From NCBI GenBank assembly GCA_034440615.1, contig JAOTOM010002680.1:1-64000 (forward strand): a stretch of 64,000 bases of DNA. The letters are read 5' to 3'. The position numbers and the translations under genes are program-made. How positions within the stretch are numbered: the stretch's first letter is position 1; the number at the start of each line of letters is the position of its first letter. The notes beneath the pieces were generated by a model, which saw nothing but the letters and a program-made list of their open reading frames with translations, ran no database searches and had not been told where the DNA came from. Positions 22,794 to 35,112 of this stretch are shown here, one piece after another. The stretch comes from Ashinkailepas kermadecensis (lineage: Eukaryota > Arthropoda > Thecostraca > Neolepadidae).

Positions 22794-23215
22794 GAGCCGC
22801 CGGCCACCGGTCTGCTGTGCCATTCAACTGCCAGCCAGCCACCGGTCTGCTGTGCCATGCAGCTGCCAGCCGGCTACCGGTCTGGTGTGCCATGCAACTG
22901 CCAGCCGGCCACCGGTCTGTTGTGCCATGCAACTGCCAGCCGGCCACCGGTCTGGTGTGCCATGCAACTGCCAGCCGGCCACCGGTCTGCTGTGCCATGC
23001 AACTGCCAGCCAGCCACCGGTCTGTGTGCCATGCAACTGCCAGCCGGCCACCGGTCTGGTGTGCCATGCAACTGCCAGCCGGCCACCGGTCTGCTGTGCC
23101 ATGCAACTGCCAGCCAGCCACCGGTCTGCTGTGCCATGCAGCTGCCAGCCGGCTACCGGTCTGGTGTGCCATGCAACTGCCAGCCGGCCACCGGTCTGGT
23201 GTGCCATGCAACTGC
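22794..23215. repeat. 35-bp minisatellite, about 12 copies
   Basis: Unit GCCGGCCACCGGTCTGGTGT + GCCATGCAACTGCCA. Open on both strands in several frames. A block of about 105 bases at its start is repeated near 23100, pointing to unequal exchange. Confidence 0.96.
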
Positions 23216-23303
23216 TACATCTGACCGGCCCTCAATTATTGTCAAACCGATTGTGAGCACCTATAGATCGCCATATATGCGTGCTATTATTTTAAGCAAT
23301 GCG

Positions 23304-23318
23304 TATTAGCACTTTGTT
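23304..23318. repeat. 15-bp direct repeat, left (candidate target-site duplication)
   Basis: TATTAGCACTTTGTT at 23304-23318 is repeated exactly at 27287-27301 on the far side of the Penelope-like element. Confidence 0.75.
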
Positions 23319-23362
23319 TAATACAACGAAGAATGGCTCTTAGATGCTCCTGGGTTTTAGAC

Positions 23363-23885
23363 ATTGCGTGTAAAGAAAGCATACGACCTTCAATATACCA
23401 GGAGGTGCTGAGTTGACATTAAAAGTAACGTTAAGGATTATACTTTATTACTCAACGTTTCGGCCAGGGGCCATCGTCAGGAGTGGTATAAAAATGTCAA
23501 GTTTTAACAATTGAAAAAAAGCACGCCAGCAAAAAAGCGTGCAAAAGACACGTGGAATGCGGGAAAACCTCCTCAGTGGTGCAGACACTTAGAGAAACTC
23601 CAAACCAGAAACAAACTATGCCAAGATAGAATCCTCTGAGGAAGCCCGAGCCGATGGTCCATATACATATCGATACATACACTCACGCACATATATAGAC
23701 ATAGATCCAATATAACGCGTAATACATAAAATATAATTTGTGTTTATGTAATTTAAGTGATATACCAAGACGTCGTTTGCGTGTTTAGTTGCGGCCGTAG
23801 ATTACGTATGTGTAGAGATTCGAGGACCTTTAGATCAGCGTTGTCCCTGGCTGTTGCTAGAATTTCTACTTTGAAGTTTGTGTTA
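23363..23885 (-). repeat. Inverted terminal arm, left
   Basis: Last codons of the GIY-YIG domain plus the 3' UTR of the main copy. Reverse complement of 26766-27286 with about six differences by eye. Ends in ATTGCGTGTAAAGAAAGC. Confidence 0.9.
23447..23487 (-). ncRNA. Hammerhead ribozyme motif in the 3' end of the main Penelope-like copy
   Basis: Minus strand: ACCACTC - CTGACGA - T - GGCC CCT GGCC - GAAA - CGTT - GAGTAAT. The conserved cores CTGANGA and GAAA flank a 4-bp stem II with a 3-base loop (one extra T before it). ACTC/GAGT can form stem I. Stem III would be only the self-complementary ACGT, which suits the minimal, dimer-type hammerheads described in Penelope-like elements; cleavage would fall after CGTT. 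The outer stem I base is changed relative to the other copy. Confidence 0.7.
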
Positions 23886-26765
23886 GTGTCGCTGTGTCCC
23901 ATGTTATAATGTTTGTCGATCATGTGTTCGCCTAAAGGTGTGTATGCTCTCCGAAGTCTGGCATCTCCCAAGTGCTCATTGTACCTATCCCTGATACTAC
24001 GTTTGGTTTCACCGACATAAAATATTCCAAGACAGCGGTTGCACGTTATTTTATAAACTACGTTTTTTCGCGTGCATCTACCTTTGAGCCCGTTGATACA
24101 GGTGTGGCACGTTCTTCTACCAGCAGGGCATGGCGGCATTTCTAGGGCTGAGCGGACCAGGTAAGATTTCAGCGTAGGTCCGCTAGTCCAGGCTACCCTA
24201 ACATGGTTTAGATGAGACGAACGGATGGCTGCGTTTACCTGTCGACATAGTTGGTCATCGACAAATGGAAGTCTCATGTAAACATAGTTGGGATTACTAC
24301 CCGCTCGATGCCGACGTTGCCCACTTATCCTACTCCTGTTGTGAGGGTGAACAGCACGAGCGGCGGAGTGTACCCGATGTGCTGGGTATCCGTTTTCCAG
24401 GAAAAGAGTTGTCATCTTCGCAAGGCTCCGCTCGCATGAAATAGTATCGGAGGAGACTCTTGCTGCTCTCCTCATTTGGGATGTTAAAACGGCCTTTTTA
24501 GTGGCCATCGGGTGGGCCGAATCATAGTGCAAGATGATGGGGGCTGCCATAGGTTTAAAGTACAGTTCGGTGGTGTAGCTCCCATCAGCCTGAACTACAA
24601 ACAACGTATCAAGGAAAGGAATCGAACTGCTATGACCAGTGTGTTCTAAGGTGAACTTGATGCTGGAGTGTTGTTGGTTAATTTCTGCAAAGAAGTCGAG
24701 CAGAGAGGCCAAGCCATGTGTCCAAACACCCAAAATATCGTCTATATACCTCATGTAGAGAGCTGGTTTCAAATCATATGAAGCTAAGAAGATCGACTCA
24801 AGGCGGTGCATGAAAGCAATCGCTAAAGGAGGTGCACATCGGTTACCCATAGCCACTCCTTTTGTTTGCTTGTACATGGAGTTACCGAAACGTATGAGGT
24901 TATTGCTGAAAATATGTGTTAGTAATTTCACACAGTCCTGTACCCCAATCCCGAAAAGACAAATGTCATCCAGATTGTCCTCGATTAGACGAATCACAGC
25001 ATCTATTCCCTCCTTTATCGGAATGCTGCCATATAAATTCTTCACGTCCATGGTGAAAACAATACTGCCTTCCGGAAGTTTGGTAGGAAACGTTTCTTTC
25101 ACCCTCTGTAGGTACGACTCCGTGTTTGTCAGATGGGCGGGAACCAACGCTAGTATCTGGACCAGAATCTTGCTCAAGAACCAAGATAACTTGTCTAGGG
25201 GGTCACCACTCGCCGACACTATAGGGCGCAGTGGAACCTCTAGTTTGTGGTTTTGGGGAGCCCGTATAATTCCGCTGTGCGGCTGGAATGAGGAAGGAGA
25301 GATAACACTGTATCTTTATGTAACTTCCCTGATAAAGTTTCCTTGATAATAGTACATGTTTCGATTTCGAGACGTTTGGTAGGGTTTGGTTGGGAAGAAA
25401 TGCTCTGATACTCGTCCGTTATTTTCCTGGCCTTTTCAATGTAATCCGTTTTGTTTAGCACGACGAATCCTTTGCATTTATCTGACGGCTTTACTATTAC
25501 ATTATCGTTGTTTTTCATTTCCCGAAGTACTCCCCTCTGTTTCGCATAATCGTCCGACCTTTTGTTCGATGCTTTGTTGTGATATTTATATGCTTTTAGA
25601 ACTTTTGTTTTTAAATCTTTCAACTCAGATTCTAATTGAGTTGTGGCTCTCGGTGGTTGGTATGCAGGAGTGTCGGGAAACATGGGGCGAAGCTTTGAAT
25701 GACCTGTGCTAGAGGTGCTTTGTGATAAGCCTGCCTGCGGTACCTGAGGTACAGTTTGCTGTTTTGTCTCCCTCACATTCCTCCACCGCAAACCATAGAT
25801 CGCCCTTTCTACGCCTGATTCTGCCTTTTCCAAGCAGCTACGATCTACTTTTTGAGCTAACGCAAAATTGGGGCCTTTGTCAAGCAATCCCAATATATCT
25901 GAGTCTAGAGGTAACTTACTTAGATTAGACGTGCGATTTGTACGATATTGTTCAGTGCTATCGCCGTTGGTGTCCGTACCGTGGGTGCCAGAAGTAATGC
26001 AACTACCCGAGCTCTCTCCACTGGTAGCCGCGTGGTGAAGTAAATTATTTTTATCCGGGAGTGGCGTAGGTGGTTGGTACGATGAATGTGTACCTAGGTG
26101 AAGTTCGTCCTCTTGTGGTGCGCTGCGGTCGGCTGCTGGCCTCACGCCGCAGTTTCTGACTCCAGAAACAACGCTGGAGATCGTCAAACACAGAGACCAC
26201 CCACGCATGGCCAAAGCCCACCCAAATCTCCAAACAGTCACAACGCTGGGCACGAACGCACTAAACAACGAAGCGCACCAGACCCTGTCCGCACAGCAGC
26301 GAAAATCGACAACACTACGTGGTGAAGCACCAACATCACTACAAACAGCTGTTTTCACTGGGCCGCGGTGTTTGTCCTCCTCTGACTCCTCAGGCAAGAG
26401 ATGACTGGTTTCTAGGGGTAGTGAAGTGGAGTCCCTAGAGCTCTGATTGGGCCGAAGCGTCGAACTGGAGACTTCTTCTTCCGTTGCTGGAACACTTGAG
26501 GAAACAGGAGACTCGATCTTCTGGGCATTTTCAGGCAAGCGACTTGGACACGGTACCTGCAGGAGGGTACTTCCCGGAAGACAAGTGCTTGACAGAGTCC
26601 CGTGCCCTGGTGCAAGCCCACGGCCTGAGCCGCTGCTGTCTACTAGACTCTGCTTCTGAAGCGATTCAAATTTCTTGACTAACCTTTGTCTGCAAGCGTT
26701 TCTTTCATGATGAAGGAGAGAGTGGCACTGCTCCAACAACCAGCACCAATATGGACAGCTGCAGG
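23753..26765 (-). pseudogene. Penelope-like element protein: reverse transcriptase + GIY-YIG endonuclease, one frameshift
   Basis: Two frames join at about 25240, where the first ends ELYGLPKTTN-stop and the next frame continues LEVPLRPIVSASGDP; a single missing base explains this. RT motifs: FTMDVKNLYGSIP (about 25060-25020), GVAMGNRCAPPLA (about 24850), YMRYIDDILGVW with the catalytic Asp pair (about 24734-24757) and PFLDTLFV (about 24610). A CxxC...CxxC linker (TCHTCINGLKGRCTRK, then CNRC) precedes the GIY-YIG nuclease: GIFYVGETKRSIRDRYNEH at about 23975-24030, with NLRPQLN near the end. The N-terminal ~500 codons have no clear start Met and no recognised domain. Family role: target-primed retrotransposition. 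Because of the frameshift this copy is probably inactive. Confidence 0.85.
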
Positions 26766-27286
26766 ACACAAACTTCAAAGTAGAAATTCTAGCAACAGCC
26801 AGGGACAACGCTGATCTAAAGGTCCTCGAATCTCTACACATACGTAATCTACGGCCGCAACTAAACACGCAAACGACGTCTTGGTATATCACTTAAATTA
26901 CATAAACACAAATTATATTTTATGTATTACGCGTTATATTGGATCTATGTCTATATATGTGCGTGAGTGTATGTATCGATATGTATATGGACCATCGGCT
27001 CGGGCTTCCTCAGAGGATTCTATCTTGGCATAGTTTGTTTCTGGTTTGGAGTTTCTTTAAGTGTCTGCACCACTGAGGAGGCTTTCCCGCATTCCACGTG
27101 TCTTTTGCACGTTTTTTTGCTGGCGTGCTTTTTTTTCAATTGTTAAAACTTGACATTTTTATATCACTCCTGACGATGGCCCCTGGCCGAAACGTTGAGT
27201 AATAAAGTATAATCCTTAACGTTACTTTTAATGTCAACTCAGCACCTCCTGGTATATTGAAGGTCGTATGCTTTCTTTACACGCAA
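26766..27286 (+). mobile_element. 5'-truncated Penelope-like copy (inverted arm, right)
   Basis: Starts abruptly at ACACAAACTTCAAAG inside the GIY-YIG coding region, continues through the stop (TCACTTAAATTAC) and the same 3' UTR, and ends at the flanking direct repeat. The antisense of this arm accidentally extends the long frame of the main copy to 26892, which should not be taken as its start. Confidence 0.9.
27163..27203 (+). ncRNA. Hammerhead ribozyme motif in the truncated copy
   Basis: ATCACTC - CTGACGA - T - GGCC CCT GGCC - GAAA - CGTT - GAGTAAT. Stem I can form six of seven pairs (one C/A mismatch). Core residues are all kept. Same arrangement as in the main copy, in opposite orientation. 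Confidence 0.7.
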
Positions 27287-27301
27287 TATTAGCACTTTGT
27301 T
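27287..27301. repeat. 15-bp direct repeat, right (candidate target-site duplication)
   Basis: Exact match to 23304-23318. Confidence 0.75.
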
Positions 27302-27319
27302 GTATTAGTAACATGTATG

Positions 27320-27385
27320 TCATTTTATAGTATATTATGCATATGCATATTATGCATATAGTATATTATGCATATTAGTATAATG
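27320..27385. repeat. TATTATGCATA tandem repeat
   Basis: GTATATTATGCATA units repeated with small shifts; AT-rich and palindromic. Confidence 0.7.
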
Positions 27386-27980
27386 TACACGCTTTTAGTA
27401 CTAATTCATATTTGTGTCACGAACCATAGTGGAGACCCGAATTCACAAGGCGGGTCAAGCTATCCTAGTTGTCCTATGCAGCCTCTTATGCAGCTTGTGG
27501 TGTATCATGGTATTTTGTTTCTACTTAGGATGGTGAATAAGTCGTTTGTATGCAACAATCAAAGACATTCAGTTGGTCAAATCCTGAGTGCGAAATTGCA
27601 CCGAGTGCCGCAATGTCGGCATCCAAAAATAGCATCGGATAGCTGATAGACATGCATTGAATACAGTACTCGTGCGCTTGTTATACCCCAGATTATGTGA
27701 TCGGACATGATGCCTACTCTTCATTATCGAACTGCTTCATGTCGGATTCACTCAGATGACGAAAATGGCTTTACGATAACAGAAACTATGATGCGTCACA
27801 CTTCACCGATGTGTGTTTCTACAGTGTATGGCTGACCATGTTAGACACCACATTTGCTGACACGGGTAGGATTTGAGTGGTAAGAAAGCGATTTGACATC
27901 CCCCCACAATTAACTTAATCAGTAGATTTCCAACCACGCGGTTTGTGGCAGAACGAAAAAAAATATGCAACAAAAATTAC
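27386..27980. other. Unassigned spacer
   Basis: One 92-codon frame at 27368-27646 has no recognisable features and is probably fortuitous. Confidence 0.3.
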
Positions 27981-28156
27981 CGTAATAACCACCTGCTATG
28001 GGAGTGTGATATACGAGTACGCTCACCAATACCAAGTTCCCATTCACAGGGTCTTGTGCTCTCATTGCCGTAATAACCACCTGCTACGGGAGTGTGATAT
28101 ACGAGCACGCTCACCAATACCAAGTTCCCCTTCACAGGGTCTTGTGTTCTCATTGT
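27981..28156. repeat. 88-bp tandem duplication, two copies
   Basis: CGTAATAACCACCTGCTATG at 27981 recurs at 28069 as CGTAATAACCACCTGCTACG; only about five differences over the unit. Confidence 0.9.
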
Positions 28157-28327
28157 AGACAGCGAACTCAAGTTAGGAGTGTGCCCAAAACAAGCTGAAA
28201 ACATATCGAATCATACCTGCTACTTGTCCAATTGATGAAGAGTTCAACAAACTTAGCAATGGTAATCAGGTTTTGTAATGGAAAGTAATTGAAACTGCAA
28301 ATTAAAGAAGTTAAGGGTATGTCACGG

Positions 28328-28476
<149 letters not shown>

Positions 28477-28675
28477 TAAATATCTAAAGGTGTGATATGC
28501 AGTATGACATGACATGCTGTGCCACCTTCTTTCTACGAACATGCATTGCGTTGAAATACCGTAGCTTCGTGTCCTAGCCGGGAAATCAAGGTGTGGCGAG
28601 GATAATTTATCAAGGTGGTAGGGTTGCTTGAAAAAGAACCAGGCGACACATGATCGAGAACGCCAGGATACGGCG

Positions 28676-28806
28676 TCCCCTAATACGGCATCCGGCAACC
28701 AATACGGCACCCGGCACCCAATACGGCACTCGGCACCCAATACGGCACTCGGCACCCAATACGGCATCCGGCACCCGGCACCCAATACGGCCAGTACGGC
28801 ACCAGC
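28676..28806. repeat. 19-bp minisatellite, about 7 copies
   Basis: Unit AATACGGCACTCGGCACCC with CATC/CACT variants and one shortened copy. Confidence 0.92.
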
Positions 28807-29096
28807 GCATACTTTCGCCAAATTTGCAACCATCCTTTGGCGAAACTTGGATATCGCCTAATTCAATCTCGTTTACCGGGGTGGCATCCGGCCTAAGCTG
28901 AGTTAATCATATGCTATATCGGCACCATCATATGGCTGTAATGTAGAGCAGCAGCCAGTGGCGGCCACACTGTCTATCTTGCTCTCCGGGGAAATAGCGT
29001 GCTGCAGAATAGCCCCCAAGCAGGCCGTCAGGCCGCCTGCCGACGTCTTATCACCGGCGCTGCCAGGTTCCCACATTTGCACCGCCTATATATTGC

Positions 29097-29234
<138 letters not shown>

Positions 29235-29459
29235 CACATATATCAGACACCGCCGCACCTATATCTGTGGCGGCTCCGTCACGCACGATTGCCGGCAACA
29301 GGATGCTCGTTCATCTTTTGATGAAGAACATTCATAGGCGCATTTTTATTAGAAAAGGTAATGTTGGACGCGTACTGGGAATCCTCTGGTCGGGGGGACT
29401 CTACTCCCACCCGGTGTTCCCAGTAGTCGTCCGCTAATTCGATTGGTGAAACGGCATAC

Positions 29460-30582
29460 CATAGCCGGGGTAAGGTGATGTCTTCAGTTGGTTACTCACA
29501 TAGCCGGGGTAAGGTGATGCCTTCAGTTGAATACTCACATAGCCGGGGCATGGTGATGCCTTCAGTTGAATACTCACATAGCCGGGGTAAGGTGATGCCT
29601 TCAGTTGAATACTCACATAACCGGGGTAAGGCGATGCCTTCAGTTGAATACTCACATAGCCGGGGTAAGGTGATGCCTTCAGTTGAATACTCACATAGCC
29701 GGGGTAAGGTGATGCCTTCAGTTGAATACTCACATAGCCGGGGGAAGGTGATGCCTTCAGTTGGTTACTCACATAGCCGGGGGAAGGTGATGCCTTCAGT
29801 TGAATACTCACATAGCCGGTGGAAGGTGATGCCTTCAGTTGGTTACTCACATAGCCGGGGGAAGGTGATGCCTTCAGTTGAATACTCACATAGCCGGGGG
29901 AAGGTGATGCCTTCAGTTGAATACTCACATAGCCGGTGGAAGGTGATGGCTTCAGTTGGTTACTCACATAGACGGGGGAAGGTGATGCCTTCAGTTGAAT
30001 ACTCACATAGCCGGGGGAAGGTGATGCCTTCAGTTGGTTACTCACATAGCCGGGGGAAGGTGATGCCTTCAGTTGAATACTCACATAGCCGGGGTAAGAT
30101 GATGCCTTCAGTTGGTTACTCACATAGCCGGGGTAAGGTGATGCCTTCAGTTGAATACTCACGTAGCCGGGGTAAGGTGATGCCTTCAGTTGGTTACTCA
30201 CATAGCCGGGGTAAGGTGATGCCTTCAGTTGGTTACTCACATAGCCGGGGTAAGGTGATGCCTTCAGTTGAATACTCACGTAGCCGGGGTAAGGTGATGC
30301 CTTCAGTTGGTTACTCACCTAGCCGGGGTAAGGTGATGCCTGCAGTTGAATACTCACATAGCCGGGGTAAGGTGATGCCTTCAGTTGGTTACTCACATAG
30401 CCGGGGTAAGGTGATGCCTTCAGTTGGTTACTCACATAGCCGGGGTAAGGTGATGCCTTCAGTTGGTTACTCACATAGCCGGGGTAAGGTGATGCCTTCA
30501 GTTGAATACTCACATAGCCGGGGTAAGGTGATGCCTTTAGTTGAATACTCACATAGCCGGGGTAAGGTGATGCCTTCAGTTT
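29460..30582. repeat. 39-bp minisatellite, about 29 copies, two interleaved subtypes
   Basis: Unit TACTCACATAGCCGGGGTAA + GGTGATGCCTTCAGTTGAA. One subtype has TTGAATACTC, the other TTGGTTACTC, in irregular alternation; a second polymorphism is GGGGTAAGG versus GGGGGAAGG, clustered in the middle third (about 29740-30065). Divisible by three, so it reads as MPSVEYSHSRGKV on plus and an equally open frame on minus; no sign that either is translated. The right end abuts a broken LINE. Confidence 0.97.
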
Positions 30583-30599
30583 AATTATCACGTAGAAAC

Positions 30600-31715
30600 A
30601 CAAAGTTGTCAATTATTGTGTTTGTATATGAACTGTCTGTATGAATGACATAACCTTCAGTGGTTTTCAATGTACCAGAGTACTCTTTAGTAAATACTGA
30701 TGTGAATTGCTTTCCTCGGGACTCAACTATATCACAATCATGAACCGCTTTTTCACCATCAACATCCAGTGGTCCTACACTACACTGCTTAGACGTATAT
30801 TTCTTTAAGCTAAAGAAACTCTTGGCATTGTCTGCTGCACATTTCCCAGGTAATATAAGTTCAGCCAGGCTTTTAGGTGCCCAAACATACCTAAATTTAT
30901 TTCTATCAATTCTATATGCTTTCAGGTTTGCCGTGGAGTTAACATCTTTTAAGTTCTTAAATTCCTGCTCCTTTCACTCCAGTAAATGTTTTGCTTCTTT
31001 GGCCAGCCATGCAGGGTGCTTAACCTTGTTTAGTATAATTTCCCAATGGGTAATGAACATATCCTAATTTTGAACCAGTCTGTCTTTTACCATTCTCCAC
31101 ATTTCGTAAGCATCCCACGCCATTAAACTTTCTCATTGAAATTCATCTAGGGAGGTCAAGAAAGCAATCTATTCGCTTGATCACAATTTGAGGGCAATGT
31201 TTTATTGATTCATACGCTTGCAACATATTAGTAAAAGCGTATAGCGTTGTCATCACTATTACGAATGTCTCTACTATGCTCACATTTTGCACCCAATTTT
31301 CCTCATCTGTAAGCACCAGGTCTAGCATTTCGTTTCCCCTTGTAGGTTCATGTATCATTTGGAAGAAAACATTTTTCTTAAAGCAAGCCATATAACTTCT
31401 TCCTGACTTGCTTGGACGTCTAGTTTTGTCTTCCCACATTAACCTGTTAGTGTTTTCATTCTGGTCTGGTGGCCTATATAATCCACCAATCCTTACTCTT
31501 ACTCCATTCTTCAGGATGTTAATTAATGATAAAGATTCTACTCCTTCACTATGCACCCTATCCTCTACCGTATGACATTTCAATACTTGCCTCACATACA
31601 AGAGAATCTCTCCTCTTAGTGTTGCCTTCCTTTGGTTGCGCATGCATGTTGTAGCCGGCCAGTTAAAATCCTTGCAAGTTATCTCCAAGAATGCTTTCAT
31701 TAATCCGTGCCTCAT
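30600..31715 (-). pseudogene. CR1-like LINE fragment: endonuclease and linker, RT missing
   Basis: Minus strand. 31715-31143 encodes a rearranged APE endonuclease: RGEILLYVRQVLKC, VRIGGLYRPPDQNEN and IHEPTRGNEMLDLVLTDEEN, all typical of CR1-like ORF2. CKDFNWP, which resembles the catalytic GDFN segment, lies upstream of its expected place, suggesting internal rearrangement. 31080-30610 then reads as linker: HPAWLAKEAKHLLE-stop-KEQEF, NKFRYVWAPKSLAELILPGK, AKSFFSLKKYTSK, VGPLDVDGEKA and GKQFTSVFTKEY. Sequence stops matching at the 39-bp array, just where RT should begin. One TGA near 30983 and frame changes make it inactive. Confidence 0.75.
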
Positions 31716-31892
31716 TTGTGCATGTCAAATCTAGCTTGGGCTCATATAATGCTAAGACGTAGTTGATAATGATTCATATAATTATGAAAGTAGTTACGAG
31801 TGTGGAGAGATGGGGTCCTCTTGATGTGTCACTTTTATATCTCATAATAGGGATATTATGACGAATGGATTACTTATACTTATATCTATATA

Positions 31893-32640
<748 letters not shown>

Positions 32641-32644
32641 CGTC

Positions 32645-33850
32645 TTACAACAAACCGCCGGGGTTATAGGAGCACTGGCACCGAACCCTCTCCACCAGTC
32701 GTGTTGAACCGCTGAGGCTATAGGAGTTCCGGCACCGAACCCTCTCCCACCAGTCGTGTTGAACCGCTGAGGCTATAGGAGTTCCGGCACCGAACCCTCT
32801 CCCACCAGTCGTGTTGAACCGCTGAGGCTACAGGAGTTCCGGCACCGAACCCTCTCCCACCAGTCGTGTTGAACCGCTGAGGCTATAGGAGTTCCGGCAC
32901 CGAACCCTCTCCCACCAGTCGTGTTGAACCGCTGAGGCTATAGGAGTTCCGGCACCGAACCCTCTCCCACCAGTCGTGTCGAACCGCCGGGATTATAGGA
33001 GTTCCCGCACCGAACCCTCTCCCACCAGTCGTGTTGAACCGCTGAGGCTATAGGAGTTCCCTCACCGAACCCTTTCCCACCAGTCGTGTCGAACCGCCGG
33101 GATTATAGGAGTTCCCGCACCGAACCCTCTCCCACCAGTCGTGCTGAACCGCTGAGGCTATAGGAGTTCCCTCACCGAACCCTCTCCCACCAGTCGTGTT
33201 GAACCGCTGAGGCCATAGGAGTTCCCTCACCGAAACCTCTCCCACCAGTCGTGTTGAACCGCCGGGACATAGGAGTTCCTGCACCAAACCTTCTCCCACC
33301 AGTCGTGTTGAACCGCATGGATACAGGAGTTCCCGCACCGAACCCTCTCCCACCAGTGGTGTTGAACCGCATGGGTTATAGGAGCTCCCGTACTGAACCC
33401 AGTCGCGTTGAACCGCCTGGAATATAGGACTTCCCGTACCGAATCCTCTCCAACCAGTCGTGTTAAACTGCCGGGGTTAGAGGAGCTCCCGCACCGAACC
33501 CTCTCCTACCAGTCGTGTTGAACCGCTTGGGTTAGAGGAGCTCCCGTACTGAACCCGCTCCCACCAGTCGTGTTGAACCGTCTGGAATATAGGAGTTCCT
33601 GCACAGAACCATCTCCCACCGGTCGTGTTGAACCGCTGAGGATATAGGAGTTCCCTCACCGAAACCTCTCCCACCAGTCGTGTCGAACCGCCTGGGTTAG
33701 AGGAGCTCCCCTACTGAACCTTCTCCCACCAGTCGTGTTGAACCGCATGGATACAGGAGTTCCCGCACTAAACCCTCTCCCACCAGTGGTGTTGAACCGC
33801 CTGGGTTAGAGGAGCTCCCGCACCGAACCCTCTCCTACCAGTCGTGTTGA
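32645..33850. repeat. 55-bp minisatellite, about 22 copies
   Basis: Unit GTTGAACCGCTGAGGCTATA + GGAGTTCCGGCACCGAACCC + TCTCCCACCAGTCGT. The left half is homogeneous (five nearly identical copies 32700-32960); the right half holds mixed variants (CATGGATACAGG, CCTGGGTTAGAGG, CTTGGGTTAGAGG) and partial units. Confidence 0.96.
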
Positions 33851-35112
33851 ATTGAACACATTGGGGCCTGGAGAACCGCTTGTTTTCGAAGCGTTCAGAG
33901 AAAAAAAACATGTTTTTGTTATTTCCCGGGCACTTCCACACAGTTAGGACATTTGAAGCTAGCTGTCCTCTCCGATACACACTCGAAAGATAAGACCGCG
34001 GATTCCAGTAGCATATATCATACTCTACTCTTTATCAGTTGTTATCCAAGGTCTTCCTCCGAAACTACTCGTACCGTAATGCTCTTTCTTGCGATTTGTT
34101 CGCCAATTTAAGTTGCTAAATGTCACTTTTATGTATGTCATTCGTCAATATATGGGAGGGATAAAGGGATTCAACGAACTCTGATAACATTGAATATGAT
34201 TGACCTAGGAACACAGACATTCTTGAGTGGTTCCTGGATGCACGCCTAAATGACACTAGTCATAACTTTCAGTGCAGCTAGACGTATTTCGTAGAGCTGA
34301 ATCGGCTCGGACGTTTCCGTTCATTGGGCCGTCGCGTGCTAAAGTGGGCTCATTCATCAGATTCGGCTCAGAATGGGGACATCGCCCGCAATCACCGGAC
34401 ACTAACTCAATTTCCCATTCATGCCTGGGGGCGGCAGGCAAAACAAGTTGGTCGTCATGCTCCCATCCAATGCAATTACCCGCCTCGTCCCCAAAACGTG
34501 CTCTGATGACAGATATTGATTGCGAATCGAAACTGCTGTGTGGTTTGGGGCAGAACGTTCCGCCTGCAGTGACGTCTGCCGGAAAAATTCAGAACCTACA
34601 GTTCTACCGACAGCCACCGTCAACGCCCTATGTTCGGTGAATGATGCATCTAGAATATCTAAGCATTTGGAGAACATCTAAGTTGGATGGCACGATTTAG
34701 AGCAGGTTCTGTATTTCGAAGTTGACGCTAGTCTAGGTTTTGTACCAACTATTGTGGAAAATGTGTTTTGGTTGACAACCTGCCACACCGCCGGCAGTCG
34801 TCTAACCCATCCATGCAAGGTGTCACTAGTGACGCTGATCTAGTGACGACAGAGGTAGGGTACTCGTCTCCAGCGCCCCAGGCACATCATCGACAATTCT
34901 ACTGTTATGGCGCAGAATAAAGCACAGGTGTACTGACCGTAGTTGCTTTCTTGACAGCCTATGTACATACATGCCTCATTTCGCTCAATTTCGTACGAAA
35001 CCGCAGGATGTCAAAGAGTACCTACTTACCAATAACACTCATTTGGAAAATTCGCTGCAGTGAAATCAAAGTTGAGATGTGCGCCTTATTCCATAAGTGA
35101 AGCTCGAATGCA
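33851..35112. other. Unassigned region
   Basis: No supported gene. Open frames near 34256-34677 overlap on both strands and lack recognisable motifs. Confidence 0.3.

Larger units (their letters stand above)
23319..27286 (-). mobile_element. Penelope-like element with an inverted, 5'-truncated second copy
   Basis: The main copy reads on the minus strand from about 26765 down to 23319. Beyond its 5' end, 26766-27286 is a plus-strand copy of only the last ~520 bases of the element, so the two copies meet 5' to 5' and the locus has ~520-bp inverted termini. A 15-bp direct repeat flanks the whole. Penelope-like elements are known for tandem or inverted partial second copies ('pseudo-LTRs'). By eye the two arms differ at about six positions, so insertion looks recent. 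Confidence 0.85.

Noticed and set aside
26766..26892. N-terminal extension of the Penelope-like protein starting at Met in 26892
   Set aside because: This stretch is the antisense of the inverted 3' arm, not genuine 5' coding sequence.
29434..30612. Long frames on both strands (369 codons plus, 294 and 97 minus) with 13-residue repeats
   Set aside because: Both strands are equally open over a 39-bp tandem repeat, so the frames are a by-product of the unit rather than evidence of a protein.
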